DNA of 64,000 nucleotides from the NCBI GenBank assembly GCA_022792945.1, contig JAAWBZ010000073.1, forward strand, positions 1 to 64,000. The letters run 5' to 3'. Numbering within the stretch: position 1 is the stretch's first letter; each line of letters opens with the position of its first letter. Position numbers and translations under genes: made by a program. The notes under the pieces are model-generated. The model had not been told where the DNA came from. It saw only the letters and a program-made list of their open reading frames with translations, and searched no databases. This document shows, piece after piece, positions 1 through 8,922 of the stretch. This DNA is from Oscillospiraceae bacterium (GTDB lineage: Bacteria; Bacillota; Clostridia; Oscillospirales; Oscillospiraceae).

Positions 1-107
1 ATCGTAGAAATACTCATCTAATACATAAATGTAGGCAAGCGCATACGCGGCACTCGAGATGTTCACATTGAGATACACTGGAATTTTTAACCACAGGTTG
101 CACTTTC

Positions 108-311
108 GTGATTGCACCAGAGCAGAAGGCCCGCGTCACCTATGACAATATCCTACGCCTCTCTGATGACCCGGACGTCAACGACGCCATCAAGTTCCTG
201 CGGGAGCGCGAGATCGTACACTTTCAGCGGTTCGGCGAGGGCCTGCAGCTGCTGCGGGAGCGGCTGAATCAGAACAACGTCTATTTCATGAACCCCGCCA
301 TCGACCTTTAA
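108..311 (+). pseudogene. cotJC: C-terminal fragment of spore coat protein CotJC / manganese-catalase-like protein
   Basis: EQKARVTYDNILRLSDDPDVNDAIKFLREREIVHFQRFGEGLQLL matches the CotJC C-terminus; the rest of the ~190 aa protein is missing and the frame is closed by TGA at 69-71. Confidence 0.7.
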
Positions 312-318
312 AGCCGCA

Positions 319-352
319 AAAATGAGGTGTGCCATTGGGCACACCTCATTTT
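319..352. terminator. Bidirectional intrinsic terminator (15-bp stem, A/T flanks)
   Basis: aaaatgaggtgtgcc-attg-ggcacacctcatttt between convergent genes. Confidence 0.85.
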
Positions 353-1053
353 GTCAGCGGCGGCAGGGACAGCGCGCTGGGATACTGCGTCAGGACTGTG
401 CATGCCGCCAGCTCCTCTGGATAGCGGGCAAAATTGCGCGCCGCTTTCCGGCAGATGCCGCTGGTATCCCCCGCCGGCTCCGGCATGTGGTAGATATAGG
501 TCTTTGCCGCAGCCTCCCGCAGCAGGCGGCGTGTCTGGGGATAAGAGAGGTATATGGCGTTCCAGAAAGCGTAGTCCACCGGTCGGCCCCCCAGGAACGC
601 GCGATGCCCCTCCACCGCCAGGCCGGCGTCCGTAGTCAGATAGACAGACGTGCCGCCGGCAGAGATCAGAAATACATAATGCTTTGCCCAGGCGTAGTCG
701 CAGGGAACGTGCTCGAGATACTGATATTCCACTGTAAACGCCCCCGTATGGACGACCCCATGGTCCGGCGTATCCGCCTGCGGAAAGAACGCGGAAATCC
801 CAGGATGCCGCCGCAAAAACGCCGCATTGGACGCCTGGTCATAGTGGTCGGGGTGCAGATGGGAATAGAAAATGCCGTCTACCTGGTCATAGGGCGGCTC
901 TCCCAGGATTACCGCCCGGGCCGTGCCGGCGTCCACCGCCCGAAAGCAGCGAAACGCGCCGTTGAGCACATCCACCAAAATCGAGGACGTGCCACAGGAA
1001 AAAAACAGGCCCGTACTGCTGAGCAGAACCGCCTGAAGCGTCTCGGCCATCAT
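346..1053 (-). CDS. MBL-fold metallo-hydrolase
   Basis: YSHLHPDHYDQ matches the HxHxDH motif of the metallo-beta-lactamase fold. Confidence 0.8.
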   Translation of the reverse strand: MMAETLQAVLLSSTGLFFSCGTSSILVDVLNGAFRCFRAVDAGTARAVILGEPPYDQVDGIFYSHLHPDHYDQASNAAFLRRHPGISAFFPQADTPDHGVVHTGAFTVEYQYLEHVPCDYAWAKHYVFLISAGGTSVYLTTDAGLAVEGHRAFLGGRPVDYAFWNAIYLSYPQTRRLLREAAAKTYIYHMPEPAGDTSGICRKAARNFARYPEELAACTVLTQYPSALSLPPLTK

Positions 1054-1068
1054 GCACCACCTCGCAAC

Positions 1069-1098
1069 AAAATCCGAAAGCCGCAGCTTTCGGATTTT
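1069..1098 (-). terminator. Intrinsic terminator downstream of the PTS-EIIC-like gene
   Basis: aaaatccgaaagc-cgca-gctttcggatttt, 13-bp stem. Confidence 0.8.
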
Positions 1099-1130
1099 AT
1101 TGTACTCTGTTTACCGCTGGGATGCAAGGG

Positions 1131-2222
1131 TTATATCTTCAAATCGCCCTCTTTGATCCAGCCCAGCCTTCGGCAGACCAACCCCAGTGCCCAGCAGATC
1201 ACGGCGGGCAATATGAAACAGATCAGCGCCATACCGATCCAGTCCATGGCGGCGATGGACGCCTTCGCGCCGGAGGCCACGTCCTGCACCCAGCCGCTGT
1301 AGACGCCGATGGGTCCTACAAAGCCGCAGGTTCCCATGCCGGAGGACACCGGCGCGCCGTTCATCTGCATTTGAAAAAGGCAGGTAGCGATGGGACCAGT
1401 CACGGCGGAGGTCAGCGTAGCGGGGATCCAAATGCGGGGATTTTTCACGATGTTGCCCATTTGCAGCATGGACGTGCCGATGCCCTGAGAGACGAGACCG
1501 CCCCAGCGGTTCTCCCGAAAGCTCATCACGGCGAAGCCCACCATCTGCGCGCAGCAGCCGGCCACCGCCGCGCCGCCCGCCAGTCCCGTGAGGCCCAGGG
1601 CTGCGCAGATGGCCGCGCTGGAAATGGGCAGCGTCAAGGCAACGCCCACGATTACCGACACCAGAATGCCCATCAGGAAGGGCTGGAGCTCCGTGGCCCA
1701 CATGATGACACGCCCCAAAGAGCTGGCCGCTGTGCCGATGGCCGGCGCCCACCAGGCAGACAGGCCGATGCCCACGGCAATCGTGACCAGCGGCGTCACC
1801 AGGATGTCCACCTTGGTCTCCTTGGAGACCACCTTGCCGCATTCCGCGGCCAGAATGGCAATGAACAGCACCGCCAGCGGTCCGCCGGCGCCACCCAGAG
1901 TATTGGAGGCAAAGCCTACCGTTGCCAATGAGAACAGTACCAGCGGCGGTGCCTGCAGGGCGTAGCCGATGGCGATGGCCATGGCCGGGCCGCTCATGGC
2001 CGAGGCCAGCCCGCCCACCGTGTAGGCGATCTGATGGTCTCCCTTGCCGATAGTCGCCACCGTGCGCATGAGGAACTCAATCTGAAACTGGGTGCCGATG
2101 GTATCGATGATGGTACCGATCAGCAGACTGCAAAATAGCCCCTGGGCCATGGCGCCCAGGGCGTCCACGCCGTAGCGCTTGGCGGAAATGACGATATTTT
2201 TCCGCCTCAAAAACTCTTTCAA
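1131..2222 (-). CDS. PTS transporter subunit IIC-like membrane protein (PTS_EIIC_2 type)
   Basis: Gly/Ala-rich polytopic protein resembling the PTS_EIIC_2 family. TTG start at 2222 chosen for RBS AGGGGAAAG; the ORF track starts at 2258. Confidence 0.75.
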   Translation of the reverse strand: MKEFLRRKNIVISAKRYGVDALGAMAQGLFCSLLIGTIIDTIGTQFQIEFLMRTVATIGKGDHQIAYTVGGLASAMSGPAMAIAIGYALQAPPLVLFSLATVGFASNTLGGAGGPLAVLFIAILAAECGKVVSKETKVDILVTPLVTIAVGIGLSAWWAPAIGTAASSLGRVIMWATELQPFLMGILVSVIVGVALTLPISSAAICAALGLTGLAGGAAVAGCCAQMVGFAVMSFRENRWGGLVSQGIGTSMLQMGNIVKNPRIWIPATLTSAVTGPIATCLFQMQMNGAPVSSGMGTCGFVGPIGVYSGWVQDVASGAKASIAAMDWIGMALICFILPAVICWALGLVCRRLGWIKEGDLKI

Positions 2223-2259
2223 TATCTTTCCCCTGCTTTCTTGCTTGCGCGAGATCAAC

Positions 2260-2314
2260 TGACAAGACAGCTGTCACGACCATTATATCCAAGATCCTCC
2301 GTCTGTCAAGACAG
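2260..2314 (-). promoter_or_regulatory. Consensus sigma-A promoter (TTGACA-N16-TATAAT) with two operator-like palindromes
   Basis: Minus strand -35 at 2309-2304 and -10 at 2287-2282. CTGTC-AA-GACAG at 2303-2314 overlaps the -35; TGACAAGACAGCTGTCA at 2260-2276 lies near +1. Both share CAAGACAGC. Confidence 0.75.
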
Positions 2315-2347
2315 CAGGCGAAAATTGGTCCGAATCCTAAATTTCCA

Positions 2348-2377
2348 TTGACAAAGGGGCCGCCGATTGGTTATGAT
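2348..2377 (+). promoter_or_regulatory. Putative niaR promoter (TTGACA-N18-TATGAT)
   Basis: TTGACA at 2348-2353 and TATGAT at 2372-2377, upstream of RBS aaaggaggtg. Confidence 0.6.
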
Positions 2378-2398
2378 AACGAAAGGAGGTGCGCAGAT

Positions 2399-2917
2399 AT
2401 GAATGGAGTACAGCGCCGGGAACAGATCGCCGCCCTGCTGAGCAGCCGGAAACCCCTCACCGGCACGGAGCTGGCGCGGCAGCTGGGCGTCAGCCGGCAG
2501 GTGATCGTACAGGACGTGGCGCTGATGCGCGCGGAGGACAAGAACATCCTCTCCACCAACAAGGGCTACCTTCTCTATCATTCCAGCGACTGCGACGGCA
2601 GCTGCCGCCGGGTCTTCTACGTCCGGCACACCACCGAGCAGGTGCGCGACGAGCTTCTGTGCATTGTGGAACTAGGCGGGCGGGTTTTGGACGTCAGTGT
2701 GGAGCATGAGCTTTACGGCCAAATCCGCGCGGATCTGCTCATCAACACCCGCCAGGACGCCGAGGAGTTCTGCCAGCGCCTGTCCACCTCCAGCGGCGAA
2801 CCGCTGAAGGTCCTCACCCGTGACTGCCACTACCATACCATCGCGGCCCCCTCCGAGCGCCTGCTGGACGTGATCGCGGCGGAATTGGACCGGAAGGGGT
2901 TTTTGGTGCATCTGTGA
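2399..2917 (+). CDS. niaR: Transcription repressor NiaR (HTH_11 + 3H domain)
   Basis: N-terminal HTH (TGTELARQLGVSRQVIVQDVALMR) followed by a 3H-like domain; ATG at 2399 after a strong RBS. Confidence 0.85.
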   Translation: MNGVQRREQIAALLSSRKPLTGTELARQLGVSRQVIVQDVALMRAEDKNILSTNKGYLLYHSSDCDGSCRRVFYVRHTTEQVRDELLCIVELGGRVLDVSVEHELYGQIRADLLINTRQDAEEFCQRLSTSSGEPLKVLTRDCHYHTIAAPSERLLDVIAAELDRKGFLVHL

Positions 2918-2937
2918 AGCGAACCCCATATAATTCA

Positions 2938-2965
2938 AACCGGCGCGTCCTTCGACGCGCCGGTT
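2938..2965. terminator. Intrinsic terminator hairpin between convergent genes
   Basis: aaccggcgcgtc-cttc-gacgcgccggtt. Confidence 0.75.
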
Positions 2966-2967
2966 CT

Positions 2968-3195
2968 CTATATCCCATTATCGTAGAGAAAGCTGGCATA
3001 AATGCGCGCCGCGCCGTCCAGCCAGGATGCCGAGCCATCAACGACCGCTGCCTGTTTAAACAGCGTCGGGTTCCGCAGCGGCCGGAAGGCGTCCAGCATG
3101 AGCATCGGCTTGCAGTCAAAGACCTTCTCCTCGCCGGTGTCGAACCGAACCCACAGCATATGGTCAAAAAGCGCCCGGACATCGACAACCTTCAT
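2968..3195 (-). CDS. DUF2442 domain-containing protein
   Basis: MKVVDVRALFDHMLWVRFDTGEEKVFDCKPML...FRPLRNPTLF pattern; ATG preceded by GGAGGG. Confidence 0.65.
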   Translation of the reverse strand: MKVVDVRALFDHMLWVRFDTGEEKVFDCKPMLMLDAFRPLRNPTLFKQAAVVDGSASWLDGAARIYASFLYDNGI

Positions 3196-3214
3196 AAAAA
3201 TACCCTCCGCAAAA

Positions 3215-4246
3215 TTATAAATCGCCAATCAGCATCGCATCTCCAAAGGAGAAAAACCGGTAACGCGCCTGTACCGCCTCGGCGTAGGCGGCCAGGACGT
3301 GTTCTTTCCCCCCGAAAGCCGACACCAGCATCACCAGTGTGCTCTCCGGCAGGTGGAAGTTGGTCACCAGCGCGTCCATGGCCCGGAAGCGGTAGCCGGG
3401 ATAAATAAAAATATCGGTCCAGCCTGACCGGGCCTCAAAGCTGCCGTCCGCCCCGGCAAAGGACTCCAGTGTCCGGCAGGAGGTGGTGCCAACGCACACA
3501 ATACGCCCGCCCTGCCGCCGGGTTTCGTTGAGCACCCGGGCGGTCTCCGCGGGGAGGATGCAGAACTCACTGTGCATCTGGTGCTCGGTGATCTCCTCCG
3601 CCTTGACCGGGCGGAAGGTGCCAAGACCCACGTGCAGCGTCACATAAGCCAGGGCCACGCCCCTGCTCCGGATCGTTTGCAGCAGGTCCTCTGTAAAGTG
3701 CAGTCCCGCCGTGGGCGCGGCGGCGGAGCCACTGACCCTGGAGTAGACGGTCTGATACCGCTCGCCGTCGGACAGTTCTTCCTTGATATAGGGCGGCAGG
3801 GGCATCTTGCCCAGGCGCTCCAGGACCTCCAGGAAAATACCGTCGTAGTGAAACCGCACCAGCTTGTTGCCGCCGGCCGCCTCCCCCACCACCTCGGCTG
3901 TCAGATCTCCGTCCCCAAAGGACAGTTGTGTGCCGGGACGGGTCTTGCGGCCGGGCTTGGTCAGGCATTCCCACACGCCGCTGCCCTTGTCCTGTAACAG
4001 CAGGACCTCCACTGCGCCGCGGGTAGGCTCCCGGTGGCCCAGCAGGCGGGCCGGCAGTACCCGAGAGTCGTTGAGCACCAAACAGTCGCCGGGCCGCAGG
4101 AAATCCGGCAGCTCATAAAAGTGGTGGTGGCCCACTGCACCGCTGCGCCGGTCCAGGGTCAGCAGCCGCGAACCGTCCCGGCGCTCCAGAGGCGTCTGGG
4201 CGATCAGCTCCGGCGGCAGATCGTAGTAAAAATCACTGGTTTTCAA
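3215..4246 (-). CDS. queA: tRNA preQ1(34) S-adenosylmethionine ribosyltransferase-isomerase
   Basis: [56 protein letters not shown]. Confidence 0.97.
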   Translation of the reverse strand: MKTSDFYYDLPPELIAQTPLERRDGSRLLTLDRRSGAVGHHHFYELPDFLRPGDCLVLNDSRVLPARLLGHREPTRGAVEVLLLQDKGSGVWECLTKPGRKTRPGTQLSFGDGDLTAEVVGEAAGGNKLVRFHYDGIFLEVLERLGKMPLPPYIKEELSDGERYQTVYSRVSGSAAAPTAGLHFTEDLLQTIRSRGVALAYVTLHVGLGTFRPVKAEEITEHQMHSEFCILPAETARVLNETRRQGGRIVCVGTTSCRTLESFAGADGSFEARSGWTDIFIYPGYRFRAMDALVTNFHLPESTLVMLVSAFGGKEHVLAAYAEAVQARYRFFSFGDAMLIGDL

Positions 4247-4264
4247 AATAACACTCCGTTTTCT

Positions 4265-5944
4265 CTATTGAAGGGTGATGCCCGTATAGTAAAACTGCAA
4301 AATCTCCCGGTAGCCAAAGCCCTGCGCGCCCATGGCGTAGGCCCCCCACTGGCTCATGCCGATGTTGTGGCCGTAGCCGCCGCCGGAGATGGTCCAGCCG
4401 CTGCCGGACGCGGACGGCGCGGCAGAAGTGGAGGCCGAGACTGTCCCCTTCCCGTCGGCGGAGACCACCGTCACGGTCCCGGTCACCGGTCCGGTGCCGG
4501 AGGCGGTGACGGCGGTGAGAGAATCGGTGGTAACGGTGGTCTTTCCGTCGTAGACAGAGTACGCGCCGCCGGAGGCCGCACCGCCGCCGTTGGGCTGGAT
4601 GGTGAAGCGGCGGCTCATGTATGTAACGCCGGGGAGGTTTTGCAGGAATCGCACGTCGTCCCGCTGGAACACGAATTTCTGTCCGCTGCTGTCGGTGACC
4701 GTAACCTCGTTGACGTTGCCGCCCGCCGTCGTGGCCGTGACGGCAAAGCCGGTGACGGTGCCGCAGCTGCGCCCCATCCGCTGGAGCTGCGCCTGGAGTG
4801 CCTCCGGCGTGACCTGATAGGACCAGCTCTTGCCGTTAAAGGAGATGGACGCCTCATAGGGGTCCTCCTTGCCCTTGAGGTACGGATAGTCCGTGCCCCA
4901 GGCGTTGACCGCGTCCTCCGTGCGCCCGCCGTCGGAGGAAAAGTAGAGCGCCTCGATCAGCGCGCCCTGGTAGTAGGCGCACTCACCCGCCGTCTCCTCC
5001 ACCGCCCGCAGCACGGTCTGCGCCCCCGCGCCGGTGTAGACGCCGCGGTAGACCTGGCAGTCGGTGGTGTTGCAGATGTCAAACCCTAGAGAGCGGTGCT
5101 TGGAGGCCCGCCGGGCGAAGGTCCGGACCGCCACCGCTCCGGCCTTCAGGGATTCCAGGCTGCCGGAGGCCACAAACTCATAGGGCAGCACGCCGGCGAC
5201 GTACAAATCCTCCGGCACGAAGTTCACCACCGTCAGGTCGTTGCCCGAGCGGCGCAGATACTGAAAGCCGCCGTAGTATTGGTACCCCTTGAACCAGGTC
5301 TGCGCCAGCTGTCCCCCGGCCCCGGCGGGCTGAACGGCCAGATACGCGCCCTCGCCGTTGTCGAACTCAAAGAGGATGCGTCCGGCGGCGCTGTCTACCA
5401 CCGTGTAGCAGGAGGCGCTGCCCCCCACCACTGTGGCCCCCGGATAGCCGGCCGCGTCGGCGGCGGCGTTGGCCGCGGAGGAGTAGAATTCAAAGCGCAC
5501 CACGTACTGCCCGTTGACATAGGCAGGAAAGCCGTAGGGAAAGGCGCTGGCCGCCTGCAAGGCGTCGGCATAGGAGCCGAAGCTCCCTGCCGCCTGTAGA
5601 TGATACGCGCCCACCAGCGTGTAGGCCGCGGCGGTGGGCGTCTCATAGAAGCTGCCGCCGGAGAGGTAGAGATTGGCGTCCTTGCAGACAGTGATTTTCT
5701 CATACGCCGTCTCCCCCACCGCAGTAAAGACGCCATTGCTGTCGTAGGTGCCGAACTGATAGCCGCTGCCCACCTCGTTGGCCAGATTCGCCGCAGGCAG
5801 TGCGTTGCTGCCGTAAAAGAGGCCCACCCGGATCACCCTGGAAGAAAATGCAGCGTCAGCGGACGGCGGAAGAATCGAGAGGAAAAGTACGCAGGTGAGA
5901 AACACCGAGAGGCCTCTCAAAAAAGATACAGGTTTTTGCGTCAT
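4265..5944 (-). CDS. Secreted SpoIID/LytB domain-containing protein
   Basis: Signal peptide; EDLYVAGVLPYEF, KAGAVAVRTFA and GYGHNIGMSQWGA are SpoIID motifs. Confidence 0.9.
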   Translation of the reverse strand: MTQKPVSFLRGLSVFLTCVLFLSILPPSADAAFSSRVIRVGLFYGSNALPAANLANEVGSGYQFGTYDSNGVFTAVGETAYEKITVCKDANLYLSGGSFYETPTAAAYTLVGAYHLQAAGSFGSYADALQAASAFPYGFPAYVNGQYVVRFEFYSSAANAAADAAGYPGATVVGGSASCYTVVDSAAGRILFEFDNGEGAYLAVQPAGAGGQLAQTWFKGYQYYGGFQYLRRSGNDLTVVNFVPEDLYVAGVLPYEFVASGSLESLKAGAVAVRTFARRASKHRSLGFDICNTTDCQVYRGVYTGAGAQTVLRAVEETAGECAYYQGALIEALYFSSDGGRTEDAVNAWGTDYPYLKGKEDPYEASISFNGKSWSYQVTPEALQAQLQRMGRSCGTVTGFAVTATTAGGNVNEVTVTDSSGQKFVFQRDDVRFLQNLPGVTYMSRRFTIQPNGGGAASGGAYSVYDGKTTVTTDSLTAVTASGTGPVTGTVTVVSADGKGTVSASTSAAPSASGSGWTISGGGYGHNIGMSQWGAYAMGAQGFGYREILQFYYTGITLQ

Positions 5945-5995
5945 AATGACCTCCATTTCTGGAAAAAACACCTAAAAAAGTGGCAAATACGCACA

Positions 5996-6024
5996 TTGAC
6001 AACCGCAGGGCCGTGTGGTAGGAT
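5996..6024 (+). promoter_or_regulatory. Putative asd promoter (TTGACA-N17-TAGGAT)
   Basis: TTGACA at 5996-6001 and TAGGAT at 6019-6024. Confidence 0.6.
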
Positions 6025-6164
6025 GGATACAAAATTTCGGACGCGGCGACGGACGTTTTCCGTCATTATACAGCAATTGCGCGCTTGATTCAAGGAAATC
6101 GCGGAATTTTCTTGCCGTGTCCGCAGAAAAACTGCTGTTGGCAGTGAAAGAAGGAGTATGCAGC

Positions 6165-7253
6165 ATGGAGAAGTACAAGGTTGGCATCATCGGTGCGACG
6201 GGCATGGTGGGACAGCGGTTCATCACGCTGACCGACAACCATCCCTGGTTTGAGACCGTGGTCCTGGCGGCCAGCAGCCGCAGCGCCGGCAAGACATACG
6301 CCGAGGCCGTGGGCCATCGCTGGGCCATGGAGACGGAGATCCCCCAGTGGGCCAGGGACATGACCGTCCTCAGCGCCGAGGAGGATGTGGAGAAGATCGC
6401 GTCCATGGTGGACTTCGTATTTTGCGCGGTGGACATGAAAAAGGACGAAATCCAGGCCCTGGAGGAGCGCTACGCCAAGGCGGAGTGCCCCGTGGTCTCC
6501 AACAACTCCGCCCACCGCTGGACGCCGGACGTGCCTATGGTGGTGCCAGAGATCAACGCAGACCACATCCGCATCATTGAAGCCCAGAGAAAGCGCCTGG
6601 GCACGCAGCGGGGCTTCATCGCCGTCAAGTCCAATTGTTCGCTGCAGAGCTACGTCCCGGCGCTTCATCCCCTGCTGAAATACGGCCTGGACCGGGCGCT
6701 GGTGTGCACCTATCAGGCGATCTCCGGCGCGGGCAAAACCTTTGAGACGTGGCCGGAGATGGTGGACAACGTCATCCCCTTTATTGGCGGCGAGGAAGAA
6801 AAGAGCGAGCAGGAGCCTCTGAGGCTGTGGGGCGCCGTGGCGGGGGATCACATTGAGAACGCCCGGGAGCCTTCCATCACCGCCCAGTGCCTGCGGGTGG
6901 CCTGCACCAACGGTCATATGGCCGCCTGCTTCATGAAGTTCAAGGGTGAGGCCCCCTCCATTGAGCAGATCAAGGCTGACTGGTCCGCTTTCCGCGGCCG
7001 CGCCCAGGAGCTGGACCTGCCCTCCGCCCCCAAGCAGTTCCTCCACTACTTCGAGGAGGACAACCGCCCCCAGACCCGCCTGGACCGGAACCTGGAAAAC
7101 GGCATGGCCGTCTCCATCGGCCGGCTCCGCCCCGACACGCAGTATGACTACAAGTTTGTCTGCCTGTCCCATAACACCCTCCGCGGCGCGGCTGGCGGCG
7201 CGGTGCTCCTGGCGGAGCTGCTGTGCGCGGAAAACTATATCACCCGCAGGTAA
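6165..7253 (+). CDS. asd: Aspartate-semialdehyde dehydrogenase
   Basis: MEKYKVGIIGATGMVGQRF, SNCSLQ active-site region, QAISGAG; ATG at 6165. Confidence 0.95.
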   Translation: MEKYKVGIIGATGMVGQRFITLTDNHPWFETVVLAASSRSAGKTYAEAVGHRWAMETEIPQWARDMTVLSAEEDVEKIASMVDFVFCAVDMKKDEIQALEERYAKAECPVVSNNSAHRWTPDVPMVVPEINADHIRIIEAQRKRLGTQRGFIAVKSNCSLQSYVPALHPLLKYGLDRALVCTYQAISGAGKTFETWPEMVDNVIPFIGGEEEKSEQEPLRLWGAVAGDHIENAREPSITAQCLRVACTNGHMAACFMKFKGEAPSIEQIKADWSAFRGRAQELDLPSAPKQFLHYFEEDNRPQTRLDRNLENGMAVSIGRLRPDTQYDYKFVCLSHNTLRGAAGGAVLLAELLCAENYITRR

Positions 7254-7263
7254 AAGCGACCCC

Positions 7264-7295
7264 AAAACCCCGGCAGCGTTAGCTGCCGGGGTTTT
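7264..7295. terminator. Bidirectional intrinsic terminator
   Basis: aaaaccccggcagc-gtta-gctgccggggtttt. Confidence 0.85.
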
Positions 7296-7296
7296 C

Positions 7297-8901
7297 TCAC
7301 GTCTCCGTGGCCTCATGGATCACCAGAAGGTCCCCATCCTGGATGGCGGTGACGCCGTGGGGGATCACGATGCGGCCCTGCCGCTGGATCATGATGATCA
7401 GACGGTTGGGGCCGGTGTCGATCTCGGCGACGGTCTTGCCCGCCCAGTCGTGCTCCCCTCCGATGGTCAGCTCTGTCAGATGGACGCCCTCCAGCGCGCC
7501 GATGGCCTTGGCGCTGAGAATCATCACATCGCCGTCCTCCAGCACGGTGCTGCCCCTGGGAATCTGCCGCTCGCCGCCGCGCAGCAGCAGCACCGCCAGC
7601 GTGTCCGGCGGCAGCAGAATTTCCCGCAGGGGCTTCCCGGTCCAGGGGTGGTCGGCGCGGATGGCGAAGCGGATGAATTGGATGGGGACCTCCTCTGTGT
7701 AGTCGTTGAAGGTTTTCATAACGTTAGTGGTCTCGTCGATCATGTTCAGCTTCCGGGCCGTCAGGGGGATCAGCGAGCCCTGCACCAGAATGGAGAACAG
7801 AACAATGCAGAACACCATATGGAAAATATCGCTCTCCACCACCGCCGGGTGGATGGTGGCGGTGATGGCGAACACAATGGACGACGCGCCGCGCAGGCCT
7901 GCCCACGCCACCAGGCCCTGCTGCCGCCAGAAGCAGCGGAAGGGCGTCAGCAGCACCGCCACCGCCAGCGACCGGGCCACCAGCGTCAGAAAAACCGCGA
8001 TGGCCAGCGCCGGCAGAACCACCCGAGGCATCTGGGACGGAAATGCCAGCAGCCCCAGGAGGAAAAAGATCAGCATCTGCATCAGCCCGGTCAGGCCGTC
8101 GAAGAAGTGAACCAGCGCGGCCTTGTTTTTCAGCGGCCGGTTGCCCAGGGCCAAACCCACAATGTAGGCGCTGAGGTACCCGTTTCCGCCGGCCACCGCC
8201 GGCGCGGCGTAGGCTAGCAGGGCCACCGCCAGCACAAAGATGGCGTCAAACCCCGCCGTAATAAACCGAAACCGCCGGAGCACCCACAGCGCCGCCAGCG
8301 CAATCACCAGTCCAAAGGCCAGGCCGTAGACGATCTGGGCAAAGAGCATGCAGGCGATCTCTCCGCCGCCGGCGCCGCCGTGTATGACCGAAAGACAGAT
8401 GGTGGTGAGCATATAGGCGAAGGGATCATTGCTGCCGCTCTCCACCTCCAGGAGGGACGCCGTGTGCGCCCGCAGGTTCAGCCGACGGGAACGGATGATG
8501 GAGAACACCGAAGCCGCGTCAGTGGAGCTGATGACCGAGCCGATGAGGAAGCACTCTGCCCAGCCCAGGCGCAGCAGCAGCCGGCAGAAGAGTCCGGTCA
8601 CAGCCGCCGTCAGCGCCACGCCGACGGTGGAAAGCAGGATCGCCTGGGCCGCCACGGGCCTTGCCTCGCGCCAATTGGTGCCGAAGCCGCCGTAGAACAT
8701 GATGAAGATCAGCGCAATGGAGCAGACCTGCTCGGCAAAGGCGTAGTTGTCGAACCGGATCTTCACTACGCCGTCTGAGCCGAAGAACATCCCCAGCAGA
8801 ATGAACACCAGCAGCATCGGCACGCCAAAGCGGCTGGAAATCTTATTGCCCAGAACGCAGACGAGGATAATGGCTGCGGAGAGCAGCAGAAATTGGGGCA
8901 T
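7297..8901 (-). CDS. Potassium/proton antiporter, CPA1 (NhaP2/CvrA-like) with TrkA-C domain
   Basis: Na+/H+ exchanger fold (SVISSTDAASVFSIIRSRRLNL) plus C-terminal RCK/TrkA_C-like region. Confidence 0.88.
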   Translation of the reverse strand: MPQFLLLSAAIILVCVLGNKISSRFGVPMLLVFILLGMFFGSDGVVKIRFDNYAFAEQVCSIALIFIMFYGGFGTNWREARPVAAQAILLSTVGVALTAAVTGLFCRLLLRLGWAECFLIGSVISSTDAASVFSIIRSRRLNLRAHTASLLEVESGSNDPFAYMLTTICLSVIHGGAGGGEIACMLFAQIVYGLAFGLVIALAALWVLRRFRFITAGFDAIFVLAVALLAYAAPAVAGGNGYLSAYIVGLALGNRPLKNKAALVHFFDGLTGLMQMLIFFLLGLLAFPSQMPRVVLPALAIAVFLTLVARSLAVAVLLTPFRCFWRQQGLVAWAGLRGASSIVFAITATIHPAVVESDIFHMVFCIVLFSILVQGSLIPLTARKLNMIDETTNVMKTFNDYTEEVPIQFIRFAIRADHPWTGKPLREILLPPDTLAVLLLRGGERQIPRGSTVLEDGDVMILSAKAIGALEGVHLTELTIGGEHDWAGKTVAEIDTGPNRLIIMIQRQGRIVIPHGVTAIQDGDLLVIHEATET

Positions 8902-8922
8902 AAGACGCTCCTGTCTTCCCGC

